From positions 1,984,001 to 2,048,000 of the forward strand of contig OY723267.1 in NCBI GenBank assembly GCA_963210315.1: a DNA stretch of 64,000 bases. Reading direction: 5' to 3'. Positions 21,884 through 30,682 of this stretch are shown here, piece by piece; the first letter of the stretch is position 1, and each line of letters starts with the position of its first letter. The DNA comes from Rhynchopus euleeides (lineage: Eukaryota > Euglenozoa > Diplonemea > Diplonemida > Diplonemidae). The translations under genes were made by a program, and so were the position numbers. The notes under the pieces are model-generated. The model had not been told where the DNA came from and ran no database searches. It saw only the letters and a list, made by a program, of their open reading frames with translations.

Positions 21884-22783
21884 ATGCAGACGCGCTGCTG
21901 TGCGCACTGCGGCAAGCGGGGCATCATGATCTTCGCAGCCAGGTGCCCGCAGTGCGGCGGGGCAGACATCAGCGTTGTGGAGCGGGATGGGCACCGCATC
22001 ACACCCGCATCTCCCTTTGCGGATCACAGCGGCTGCAGGGAGACCAGCCCACGCAGGAGCCACCCGCAGTACGCCTACCGGGATGGGCAGACGCACGCAC
22101 GCACCCACACACCGCGCAAGATGCGGATCGGCACCGAGGTGCTCAGTGCCCTCGGGAGGCGGGGCGGCGGTGTGGAGGAGACCTGGCAGGATGGCCACGG
22201 AGGTGTGCAGGAGGCGCCGCGCACAGTGTCGCCACGGCGCAACCTCATGCTGGCGTACGCTGAGGCGACACCCCATGCTGCGCACAGCGGGGAGCACCCT
22301 GCGCCACCTGTGGGCAGCTGCGCGCCGGGGGTGCGGCGGACACAGTATTCCCCGCCTCCACCGGGGTCGGCGGGGCGGGTGCATGTGACGCACGCACTGG
22401 CGCCTGTGTTCGCGCAGGGTGCAGGGGCGCAGGGGGTGGCGGGGGTGGGGGTGGGGGGGGTGGTGGAGCCCAGGGGCCTGTCGCCGCCCAGGTCGCGGAA
22501 TGTGCCTGTGGCAGGGTTTGTGGGGGTAGCGCAGAGCCGTGGTGCTGCCGCGCGGCTGCCGGAGACGTTTAAAGGCGGCGTGAAGTGTTCGCGGTCGGTG
22601 TCACCGGAGAGGCCTTCGGGTGCGGCGATCGGGCCTGTGCTGGTTCCGAATCCGCGCGAGAGACGGAACAACAAGGTCTCAACAACCACGCGCCTTCTTG
22701 TTTACGATCACACTCTCGGGCGACCTGTTCAAGCAGGGGAGTTGAATACAGGGCACATGCATCAGGTGCCGCTCATCGTGTAA
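21884..22783 (+). CDS. Zinc-ribbon protein with disordered tail
   Basis: 299 aa, no named family recognised. Starts MQTRCCAHCGKRG, and a second pair, CPQCGG, follows 17-20 residues later; the two CxxC knuckles make a small zinc ribbon at residues 4-28. The rest is Gly/Pro/Ser/Arg-rich and low complexity, with SPRRN, SPPRSRN and SPERPS sites that look phosphorylatable. The chosen ATG follows a CACTTCACAG acceptor-like site by about 35 bp; the open frame extends upstream but its composition changes there. A zinc ribbon suggests nucleic-acid or protein binding only in general terms. Confidence 0.6.
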   Translation: MQTRCCAHCGKRGIMIFAARCPQCGGADISVVERDGHRITPASPFADHSGCRETSPRRSHPQYAYRDGQTHARTHTPRKMRIGTEVLSALGRRGGGVEETWQDGHGGVQEAPRTVSPRRNLMLAYAEATPHAAHSGEHPAPPVGSCAPGVRRTQYSPPPPGSAGRVHVTHALAPVFAQGAGAQGVAGVGVGGVVEPRGLSPPRSRNVPVAGFVGVAQSRGAAARLPETFKGGVKCSRSVSPERPSGAAIGPVLVPNPRERRNNKVSTTTRLLVYDHTLGRPVQAGELNTGHMHQVPLIV

Positions 22784-23140
22784 GTGTGTTTAGAATCTTG
22801 CCTGTGTTGCTGTATTGTACGTAGAGTAGAGGATGTCAGGGTGTTATAGGACAGTGATCGGCCTGATGTGGGGTTCTCCTTGTAGTTGGCATATGGCTTG
22901 ATTGCTGTGGGGCGGAAACTACATTTTTATGGGCCAACACATGGGCCTCCTGCAATGGCGGAGGAAGGGAGGTATGCAGGAAACCGGTCCGATTGGGTTT
23001 ACGCCACGGTGCCGTGCTGCAATGCAGAGCCATCCCGCGAATTCACATGTTGGGGTGTGCGTTACACATGTGTACCACTCACCCCCCCCCCCCTTCGCCC
23101 ATTCACCACCACCAGTTTCACTTCGCCTTTTACACACAAA
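22784..23140. other. Intergenic interval before the Lys-rich array
   Basis: Nothing gene-like. It ends in a C-run (near 23080) and the CACCACCACCAG leader shared by the array members. Confidence 0.6.
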
Positions 23141-23413
23141 ATGCCTTTCAAGTCGATCGAGCCGGAGACGGTTGACAAGGACCGCTCCGAGAAGATGAAG
23201 GAGATCGCCGCCAAGAAGAAGAACGCTGTCCGCCTCGCCGTGAAGGCAATCAAGGACAAGGAGAAGGAGAAGCGTCAGGAGAGGCGCGAGAAGAAGGCGG
23301 AGAAGAAGGCCGCAGCTGAGAAGGCGGCCAAGAAGGGCAAGAAGAAGACGACGAAGACGACGAAGACGACGAAGAAGGCTGGTAAGAAGGGGGCGAAGAA
23401 GGGTTCCAAGTAA
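23141..23413 (+). CDS. Lys-rich histone-H1-like protein, array copy 1
   Basis: 90 aa, about one-third Lys. Residues 1-20 begin MPFKSIEPETVDKDRSEKMK, followed by a charged helical stretch, an Arg/Lys/Glu/Ala-rich middle, and a tail of KKTTK/KKAGKKG repeats. The tail resembles the C-terminal domain of histone H1 and the globule-less H1 of trypanosomatids. A DNA-binding or chromatin role is inference from composition; other very basic proteins would look alike. This copy has one extra TKT repeat compared with the other four. A GTTTCACTTCGCC leader follows an ACCACCAG acceptor-like site. Confidence 0.8.
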   Translation: MPFKSIEPETVDKDRSEKMKEIAAKKKNAVRLAVKAIKDKEKEKRQERREKKAEKKAAAEKAAKKGKKKTTKTTKTTKKAGKKGAKKGSK

Positions 23414-23714
23414 GCACGGTGATTGCCGTGTGTCTTGGCAGCTCCTCGGAGCTTGTCCAAACCCTCTGAGTTTGCTGTATTGTCTTTTGCTGTGTGTTGT
23501 GTGTATTGCGTGCAGCCTCGTGCTGCCCGTGGCGGGACTCCCTGCCAGAGTGTGGCTGAGTGTCGGCCTGACAGCAGACCTAGATTCGACGGAGGACCCA
23601 CGCCCACACCCCTTTTGCCGTGCTTCCAGACGCCCTGCTGCCTGCTGCATTTAATCCTGTACAATTCACACCACCTTCATCACCAGTTTCACTTCGCCTC
23701 CTTTTACACACAAA

Positions 23715-23978
23715 ATGCCGTTCAAGTCGATCGAGCCGGAGACGGTTGACAAGGACCGCTCCGAGAAGATGAAGGAGATCGCCGCCAAGAAGAAGAACGC
23801 TGTCCGCCTCGCCGTGAAGGCGATCAAGGACAAGGAGAAGGAGAAGCGTCAGGAGAGGCGTGAGAAGAAGGCGGAGAAGAAGGCCGCAGCTGAGAAGGCG
23901 GCCAAGAAGGGCAAGAAGAAGACGACGAAGACGACGAAGAAGGCTGGTAAGAAGGGGGCGAAGAAGGGTTCCAAGTAA
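23715..23978 (+). CDS. Lys-rich histone-H1-like protein, array copy 2
   Basis: 87 aa, the array consensus; identical in protein sequence to copy 3. Its 3' flank breaks off near 24208, where foreign DNA carrying a hAT-like element begins. Confidence 0.8.
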   Translation: MPFKSIEPETVDKDRSEKMKEIAAKKKNAVRLAVKAIKDKEKEKRQERREKKAEKKAAAEKAAKKGKKKTTKTTKKAGKKGAKKGSK

Positions 23979-24371
23979 GCACGGTGATTGCCGTGTGTCT
24001 TGGCAGCTCCTCGGAGCTTGTTCAAACCCTCTGAGTTTGCTGTATTGTCTTTTGCTGTGTGTTGTGTGTATTGCGTGCAGCCTCGTGCTGCCCGTGGCGG
24101 GACTCCCTGCCAGAGTGTGGCTGAGTGTCGGCCTGACAGCAGACCTAGATTCGACGGAGGACCCACGCCCGCACCCTTTTGCCGTGCTTCCAGACGCCCT
24201 GTTGCCTGCCCCCTACTCCCCATGATTACGTCCCTATCCAAGCGCCAATATCGGGTCCAAGGGGACTTAAGCCCACCTGTTTTGTTCCGAGGGAATACAT
24301 GAGACCCCACTATGACCTCAATGGCGTCAGTTTGCGCCAGGGCGATGTTCTCATCGTCAACCAGCGCTCGC

Positions 24372-24997
24372 CAGTGTTCTCCCGATGGCGAGTTTGGGGG
24401 CGAAAGTCGCCATTTGTAGTTTTCCCCTCGAAAACCCGATGGCGAGTTTCGTCGTTATTTTTTTGGGAGGTGGATTTTTTCACAGATTTTAGACGGTTTT
24501 CCCACTCCTCGACCTGCACAACTTCCCAACAACGAGCGTCTCTGGGTTCGTGCCCCACTACGAACCGCGATTGACCCAAAGAGTCCAAGAGCGCGAAGGA
24601 GAAGGCCAGATGTTCGCTACCGTGGCCTCCGGCGGCTGGGGGGCCTAAGACCCCCCTGTGCTGTGCACCTGTCGAGTGTGTGTGTCATGCATTCCCACTT
24701 GCCATGGTACATTTGGTGAACCGTGGCAAGTGGGAAACGGCACAACACCAGGAGTGCGACATGGTCGTGAGTGAAGACGGATCCCTGCACAATGAAGTCT
24801 GCCCGACTTCCTCGTTGTCCACTCACACCGCACACTGCAGAGCGTATCCATCAGAACGAATGGTGTTGCGGATATACTCGTGCATTGCGTGAGGCGCTCG
24901 CGCGAGAAGCGCGCGAGCAAAGTTTTTTATCACCCTTTTTTCCGGATCAAAACTCGCCATCATATTTTTCCCGGAGTGGCGAATCGGGAGAACACTG
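24372..24997. mobile_element. hAT-like element with 8-bp target duplication, 626 bp
   Basis: Terminal inverted repeats CAGTGTTCTCCCGAT are perfect over 15 bp. The 8-bp direct repeat GCGCTCGC flanks both ends (24364-24371, 24998-25005). No transposase; non-autonomous. A CCCACTTGCCA...GGCAAGTGGG hairpin (near 24692-24733) and a palindromic-cassette copy lie inside. Confidence 0.88.
24609..24656 (+). repeat. Palindromic GC cassette, copy 2
   Basis: GATGTTCGCTACCGTGGCC, then the GGCGGCTGGGGGG arm; the second arm is altered (CCTAAGACCCCCC), so the hairpin is weaker. Inside the 626-bp hAT-like element. Confidence 0.75.
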
Positions 24998-25594
24998 GCG
25001 CTCGCAATTCAACAACTCATTTCATCTTCTTCAGTGAACTGCAGCCAAAAATGAAGTACATCGCAGTACATGTACATCGCTTGCAAGACAGAGCGAGGTA
25101 CAGTGAATCGACCACTTCAGGTGTGTATGGAGGGAGGCCGTTGTGCACTGGTGACCACCGGTCACGAGTGGGATGACCTGCTCGTATGCCCCTCTGTACT
25201 GCCCACCGACATCAGCAGGGTGCTAGGTGGTCGCCTAACACCCCCACCAAATCCAGCCCAACCTTTCGCACTGCAGGCCTTAGTACCCAGTAAAATCCTT
25301 GTAATTGTCCGCCCCGAGGTGGACAATTACGAGGGACGTTCCAAAATATTTACGGTTACGAGATGTATATGTAAGGATACATGATGTCATGTAACTAATA
25401 ACATGACAGCATGTAATCACTTTTATCATGTAACATTACATGTAGTTCATCACGTCATGTCACTTGCTTCAGCGTCGTGTGGATATCTGGAGGGGGGGGG
25501 GACCCGGGGGGTTGTAGTCCCTGTCGTTCAATCCGCTTTGTGTACAACTCACACCACCTTCATCACCAGTTTCACTTCGCCCTTTACACACAAA

Positions 25595-25858
25595 ATGCCG
25601 TTCAAGTCGATCGAGCCGGAGACGGTTGACAAGGACCGCTCCGAGAAGATGAAGGAGATTGCCGCCAAGAAGAAGAACGCTGTCCGCCTCGCCGTGAAGG
25701 CAATCAAGGACAAGGAGAAGGAGAAGCGTCAGGAGAGGCGTGAGAAGAAGGCGGAGAAGAAGGCTGCGGCTGAGAAGGCGGCCAAGAAGGGCAAGAAGAA
25801 GACGACGAAGACGACGAAGAAGGCTGGTAAGAAGGGGGCGAAGAAGGGTTCCAAGTAA
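25595..25858 (+). CDS. Lys-rich histone-H1-like protein, array copy 3
   Basis: 87 aa, same protein as copy 2 with a few silent changes. First member after the foreign block; its leader from about 25529 is again array-type. Confidence 0.8.
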   Translation: MPFKSIEPETVDKDRSEKMKEIAAKKKNAVRLAVKAIKDKEKEKRQERREKKAEKKAAAEKAAKKGKKKTTKTTKKAGKKGAKKGSK

Positions 25859-26152
25859 GCACGGTGACTGCTGTGTGTCTTGGCAGCTCCTCGGAGCTTG
25901 TCCAAACCCTCTGAGTTTGCTGTATTGTCTTTTGCTGTGTGTTGTGTGTATTGCGTGCAGCCTCGTGCTGCCCGTGGCGGGACTCCCTGCCAGAGTGTGG
26001 CTGAGTGTCGGCCTGACAGCAGACCTAGATTCGACGGAGGACCCACGCCCGCACCCCTTTCCAGATGCCCCGTTGCCTGCTGTTTTCCATCCGCTTTGTG
26101 TACAATTCACACCACCTTCATCACCAGTTTCACTTCGCCCTTTACACACAAA

Positions 26153-26416
26153 ATGCCTTTCAAGTCGATCGAGCCGGAGAAGGTTGACAAGGACCGCTCC
26201 GAGAAGATGAAGGAGATTGCCGCCAAGAAGAAGAACGCTGTCCGCCTCGCCGTGAAGGCGATCAAGGACAAGGAGAAGGAGAAGCGTCAGGAGAGGCGCG
26301 AGAAGAAGGCGGAGAAGAAGGCCGCAGCTGAGAAGGCGGCCAAGAAGGGCAAGAAGAAGACGACGAAGACGACGAAGAAGGCTGGTAAGAAGGGGGCGAA
26401 GAAGGGTTCCAAGTAA
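26153..26416 (+). CDS. Lys-rich histone-H1-like protein, array copy 4
   Basis: 87 aa; differs from the consensus by Thr-to-Lys at residue 10 (PEKVDKD). Flanks are full array units on both sides. Confidence 0.8.
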   Translation: MPFKSIEPEKVDKDRSEKMKEIAAKKKNAVRLAVKAIKDKEKEKRQERREKKAEKKAAAEKAAKKGKKKTTKTTKKAGKKGAKKGSK

Positions 26417-26721
26417 GCACGGTGATTGCTGTGTGTCTTGGCAGCTCCTCGGAGCTTGTCCAAACCCTCTGAGTTTGCTGTATTGTCTTTTGCTGTGTGT
26501 TGTGTGTATTGCGTGCAGCCTCGTGCTGCCCGTGGCGGGACTCCCTGCCAGAGTGTGGCTGAGTGTCGGCCTGACAGCAGACCTAGATTCGACGGAGGAC
26601 CCACGCCCGCACCCCTTTTGCCGTGCTTCCAGACGCCCTGTTGCCTGCTGCATTCAATCCGTTTTTGCGTACAACTCACACCACCTTCATCACCAGTTTC
26701 ACTTCGCCCTTTACACACAAA

Positions 26722-26985
26722 ATGCCGTTCAAGTCGATCGAGCCGGAGACGGTTGACAAGGACCGCTCCGAGAAGATGAAGGAGATTGCCGCCAAGAAGA
26801 AGAACGCTGTCCGCCTCGCCGTGAAGGCAATCAAGGACAAGGAGAAGGAGAAGCGTCATGAGAGGCGTGAGAAGAAGGCGGAGAAGAAGGCCGCGGCTGA
26901 GAAGGCGGCCAAGAAGGGCAAGAAGAAGACGACGAAGACGACCAAGAAGGCTGGTAAGAAGGGGGCGAAGAAGGGTTCCAAGTAA
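26722..26985 (+). CDS. Lys-rich histone-H1-like protein, array copy 5
   Basis: 87 aa; one Gln-to-His change (EKRHERREK). Last member: its 3' flank keeps array identity to about 27124, then changes to unrelated sequence leading to the calmodulin-like gene. Confidence 0.8.
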   Translation: MPFKSIEPETVDKDRSEKMKEIAAKKKNAVRLAVKAIKDKEKEKRHERREKKAEKKAAAEKAAKKGKKKTTKTTKKAGKKGAKKGSK

Positions 26986-27124
26986 GCACGGTGACTGCTG
27001 TGTGTCTTGGCAGCTCCTCGGAGCTTGTCCAAACCCTCTGAGTTTGCTGTATTGTCTTTTGCTGTGTGTTGTGTGTATTGCGTGCAGCCTCGTGCTGCCC
27101 GTGGCGGGACTCCCTGCCAGAGTG

Positions 27125-27477
27125 TTCTCTGTTCTCTTGAGGCTGGGCCCCCCACTGCCCTTGCCACGACTGACCCACAGAACCACCCCTCGGGATCGAA
27201 CTGCGAGGCCGCCCCTCCCCCTCCCGCTCCTCACTACCCCCCTTTCTTCTTTCGAACGCGTTCTCAAGATATTTGCTTGTCACAGCGAAATCACCGCAGT
27301 GTGTTTTGAGAGCGCATCACAAATCCACCTCTTCGCAGCAACGCCCTTCATAGGGGCCAATACACTGCCGTCCACACAAACACAAACCGGGCTCTTTTTG
27401 GCATCTGCACCGGGCCGCTGCGCCAGCGACACACGCCTGCACCACAGGACACCACCTCCGCACCCTGCCCAGGGGCT
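27125..27477. other. Intergenic interval
   Basis: Pyrimidine-rich leader region of the next gene. Contains CACCACAG and CTGCCCAG acceptor-like sites within 35 bp of the ATG; nothing else seen. Confidence 0.55.
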
Positions 27478-28322
27478 ATGGCGGAGGCGGAATGGAAGGC
27501 CATGTGGGAGCTCTTTGATCGCCCCCCTCGGCAGGGCCGTCTTCCCATTGCAAAGGTGCGCCACTGCGTGAGGGGGCTGGGGCGGCAGTACCTCAATAGC
27601 GAGCTCGACGCCTTGCTGGGCAACGGCGAGTCAATCACCTACGACGAGTACGTGGAGGCACTGCGCAAGCCGTACACCGAGCCTGAGTGCACGCTTGTTT
27701 CTGCATTCCGTGCCTTCGATGGGAAGGAAAGCGGCACCATTACAGACCAGCAGCTGACAAAAGGTATGCGTCTACCCATCTTACCTCTGTGCGTCACTGG
27801 ATCTCAGATACAAACTGCATAATGAGTGATGGGAGATCATCATTGTGATTCCTTTAGGGCCCTCGCTACCTGTCACAGCTTGTCACAGCTCGTCAGCCAG
27901 TGAGGGAAGTAGGCCGTGGCTCACTTCTTCTCACTCAGTCACATCTGGTAGCGAGGGCCCCCTTCTACTTCTATTTCAATACCTCCCCGGGACCCCCGCC
28001 GGGAGGCAGTGGGTGTCATTCTGGTGCATCCCTGATCCCAAAACGCCTGCACCACCGTACAGCGCTCACCGATGGGGCCGAGCCGATGAACGACGATGAG
28101 GTGCAGGCAGCAACACAGGATATCGACATGCGTATGCAACCTGCGGCTTGCTGCCCTGTAAACCCACAGGTTTTGAGGCGTTTGGCTTTTGACCCCTACA
28201 CACCCCACCACCACCACCACCACACAGCCAAAGGGTCCATCGCTATCGATGACCTTGTGGCGGCACTTGAAGAACGCAACCTACACCCAGACCTGGAGGA
28301 GCTCCTGAAGCTGGCACGCTGA
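27478..28322 (+). CDS. Calmodulin-like (EF-hand family) protein, three exons
   Basis: Exons 27478-27763, 28063-28131 and 28228-28322 join to a 149-aa protein, the exact length of calmodulin. Introns (299 and 96 bp) both start GTATGC; the first ends CCGTACAG and the second CACACAG after a CCA-repeat tract. Four EF-hand units can be traced: FDRPPRQGRL, GNGESITYDEY, FDGKESGTITDQQ, and DMPKGSIAIDD. None keeps the DxDxDG...E calcium ligands; the third has Lys at position 3 and Gln at 12. The protein is therefore closer to a myosin essential-type light chain or a regulatory non-binding calmodulin relative than to true calmodulin. Splice junctions were chosen because they keep frame and family pattern. 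Confidence 0.8.
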
Positions 28323-29616
28323 GGCTGGGGATCCGACGCTGCTGCTGCTGGGGGGGCTGATCCTCCTCAGTGCGCAGATTGGCTCCCTCCTGATCGGTGT
28401 CTGCCTTCTTCTGCTCAGCCTGGCCTGGCCATGCGGGCTGGCTGTGCCCAGGGATGGGGTTGTGGCTGCGTTGACATCCACTTTGGACATATCGCACAGG
28501 CTGCTGCTGGTGAAGCAGCAGTCGGCGTGCTTGCCCCTGCTCCCCGTGGTCCGTGTGGCAGTGAGGTGGCAGGGGGTGCCACTGTCGTGGCACCGCCAAC
28601 CCGCTCCGGAGTAGAGGGTGCGGTGGTGGTGTGGAGAACCGGGTGGCTTTCGGAGTGGTACGCAGCAGGTTTGCCGGTGCCTCAGCCATTCGTTTGGTGT
28701 TGTGGAGAGAGGTCTTTTTTGAGCTCACACCGGCAGGAACCTGTGCCAGTGCGCACCCTTGCAGGGGTTGCAGGAGAGGGGGTCACTGTGTGCCACTGTA
28801 AGTTGGTGCCAGGGAGTGTTCTCGCGAATACCCCCAGCGCTTCTCACAAAGCAGCTGTCACATTGGCACAGAGCAAAGGGGGCCCGCTGTGTGTTGTCCT
28901 ACTCTCGTCTGGTTCCGAGCGACGAAGCGCAGTGGGTTCGTAAGTGACGAAGGTGTGAGGCCCTGAGGCAGCAATAAGAAGTACGGAGCTGGTTGTGACA
29001 CCGCTATCAAGTGAATTGGACATAATCCTGCCATGGCGTATGGCAAGCCCTTCTATTGCCTTCAACACACGTTTTCAACTGCCGTGTAGGTGTGGTCGAT
29101 AGGCATTCAACTACTTCTTCTGCACTTTCGTGCGAAGTGCATCCAATGTGCACATCCCCCTGCCGGCTTCTTACCTGTGGCCGTCCTTCAAAAATAGAAC
29201 AGATAGACCAGGGCCTTGTGGTTCACATGCATGTCTTGCTTTTGTACCTCTGTAGTTGACAACATGTGAGTGTGTGCGCCGTGCACATTGTTGTAAAGTG
29301 CTGTTGGGGAGGGGGTGAGGGGCTGTGGGCTTGTCGTGTCGGGGGTCACCCACCAAGCTTTTCACCAAGCGTGTGCCAATGGCCGTTGCCAGCATTCGGA
29401 GTGCCGCCATGGCGGGCAGCAGGGCTGGCAGTGGCAGGCAGACACCCCCACCGCCCCATCGCCTGAACAACCCCCACGTTTCATCATGACATCACTGCAC
29501 ACGCTGTCCGGTAGCCTGCTGCCATTCGGACTTCCCCTGTGCGAGGCCCTGGAGTGCGCCACCTACACACCCTGCAGGGTCGGGGGGAGGCCGTTGAGCC
29601 GTACACAAGCTTCACA
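28323..29616. other. Gene-less interval
   Basis: No supported gene. A + strand frame about 28300-28613 is open and hydrophobic but lacks any ATG. A GAGCGACGAAGCG motif lies near 28917. CCTGCAG about 40 bp before the next ATG is acceptor-like. Confidence 0.5.
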
Positions 29617-30105
29617 ATGTGCAAGAAACTGCGTTCTGTACGCCAGGTGGCTGAGCGGAAGCCAGAGGTGGGTGCGCTAGGAAACACAAGAACAGTTGTG
29701 AGGGAGTTCAATCGCAAAATGACGCGGGTCCGGCCGATGCCACAGTTGGCGGTCAATGCAGGCATCATAGAACGAGTGCGGTACAACTATAATTGGTGGA
29801 TGCACGTTTTCGAGAAGCACAACAAGCAGGTCCAGAAGGGCGAGATGAACTATCTGTACTCCATTCACTGGATCTACTTGCATGCAGCGGCAGCTATTGC
29901 TGTGACATTAGCCTACATGTACGGGAGCTGGGTAGCCTACAACGAGGACATGGTCCGGAAACCTGCCCTGGACGAGCGGAGGAAGGATTTCGACCCCTTT
30001 GAGGCGAATGCGGACACATTCGAAGGTGCGCTGGATGAGGAGCCGGTTTACGTGGATGTGAAGTCCCTCCGGAAAGATTCGTCCTTCTCAGCCAGAGGGA
30101 GTTAG
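29617..30105 (+). CDS. Small single-pass membrane protein, unknown
   Basis: 162 aa. The first 50 residues are basic (KKLRSVRQVAERK) without acidic clusters, which would suit a mitochondrial targeting region. A hydrophobic helix lies at about residues 85-108 (IYLHAAAAIAVTLAYMYGSW), preceded by an aromatic, charged stretch (NYNWWMHVFEKHNK). The C-terminal 55 residues are acidic, then Ser-rich. The layout is like small inner-membrane subunits of respiratory complexes or ATP synthase, but I cannot name a family. ATG at 29617 is the first after a CCCTGCAG acceptor-like site; the open frame goes further upstream only with a GTG start. Confidence 0.6.
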   Translation: MCKKLRSVRQVAERKPEVGALGNTRTVVREFNRKMTRVRPMPQLAVNAGIIERVRYNYNWWMHVFEKHNKQVQKGEMNYLYSIHWIYLHAAAAIAVTLAYMYGSWVAYNEDMVRKPALDERRKDFDPFEANADTFEGALDEEPVYVDVKSLRKDSSFSARGS

Positions 30106-30682
30106 CAGCCCTGTGCCAGGCATAGGATGTCTGTGTCCGGGTCTCGTCCGTGCAGGGTGGCGCTGGGTGCGGTGTGCATCACTGCAAAAGGGGTTATGTC
30201 TGGGAGTAACTTGTCTGCCTTCGGCTCACCCTTGTGCAACGCGTGACGGCCTCGTGCGGGTGGCAGCTCGGTCACGAAGAGGGACAGACGGGGAGGGTGC
30301 GTGGTGGCTCCTTAGAGTCCTTGGGGTGGGGCTGGGTCCTGCTTGCCGAGTACATTGCTGTGGACTAGGAGGGGCAAGGGATATGGGCGAAGCGCGCGCA
30401 TTGCCTCCAGTGGAGCGGCCCGGGTCATGCTTGTCTGGTGCAGTGGTTGTTGCACCCTTGCGTCTGCCACGTCACCACGCCACACACAATTTCTTTCTGA
30501 TACTCATCCGCCGGAAGCGGGCTGTGCTAATGGCGAATGCCCTGCACACACGCCAACCACACATGCAACATGAGCCTTTTTGTTTAGTGTAGGAACCCGT
30601 GTGTGCACCTCCGCATACACACACCACACACCACACACATCCCTGCAGGGTTATCAGAGACCTTTCAGGCGAGGCAGCGAAG
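30106..30682. other. Intergenic interval before the H+-PPase
   Basis: No gene seen. CA-rich sequence (30610-30640) ends in CATCCCTGCAG, an acceptor-like site about 35 bp before the H+-PPase ATG. Confidence 0.55.

Larger units (their letters stand above)
24209..25528. other. Foreign block interrupting the array
   Basis: About 1.3 kb absent from the other array units. The centre is a hAT-like element. Outside it, + strand frames look like eroded coding sequence: one side reads LNGVSLRQGDVLIVNQR and continues in the same frame after the hAT element as SQFNNSFHLLQ if one copy of the target duplication is kept; farther on, 25118-25300 reads HEWDDLLVCPSVLPTDISRV. This looks like an older, unidentified element into which the hAT copy jumped. 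ATGT/ACAT-rich DNA (25355-25460) closes the block. Confidence 0.6.
23110..27124 (+). repeat. Tandem array of five Lys-rich genes
   Basis: Units of about 560-575 bp repeat head to tail: gene starts at 23141, 23715, 25595, 26153 and 26722. Each unit holds a leader ending TTTACACACAAA, a coding region of 264 or 273 bp and a nearly invariant 3' flank of about 230 bp. Between the second and third genes the spacing is 1,880 bp because about 1.3 kb of foreign DNA interrupts the array. Homology after the fifth gene stops near 27124. Confidence 0.95.

Noticed and set aside
22919..23650. Long minus-strand frames across the Lys-rich array
   Set aside because: Leu/Arg-rich antisense of Lys-rich coding sequence repeated in each unit; compositional.
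28300..28613. Hydrophobic + strand open frame after the calmodulin-like gene
   Set aside because: About 100 codons with a membrane-like Leu-rich stretch but no ATG and no acceptor-like site or family match; kept only as a remark.
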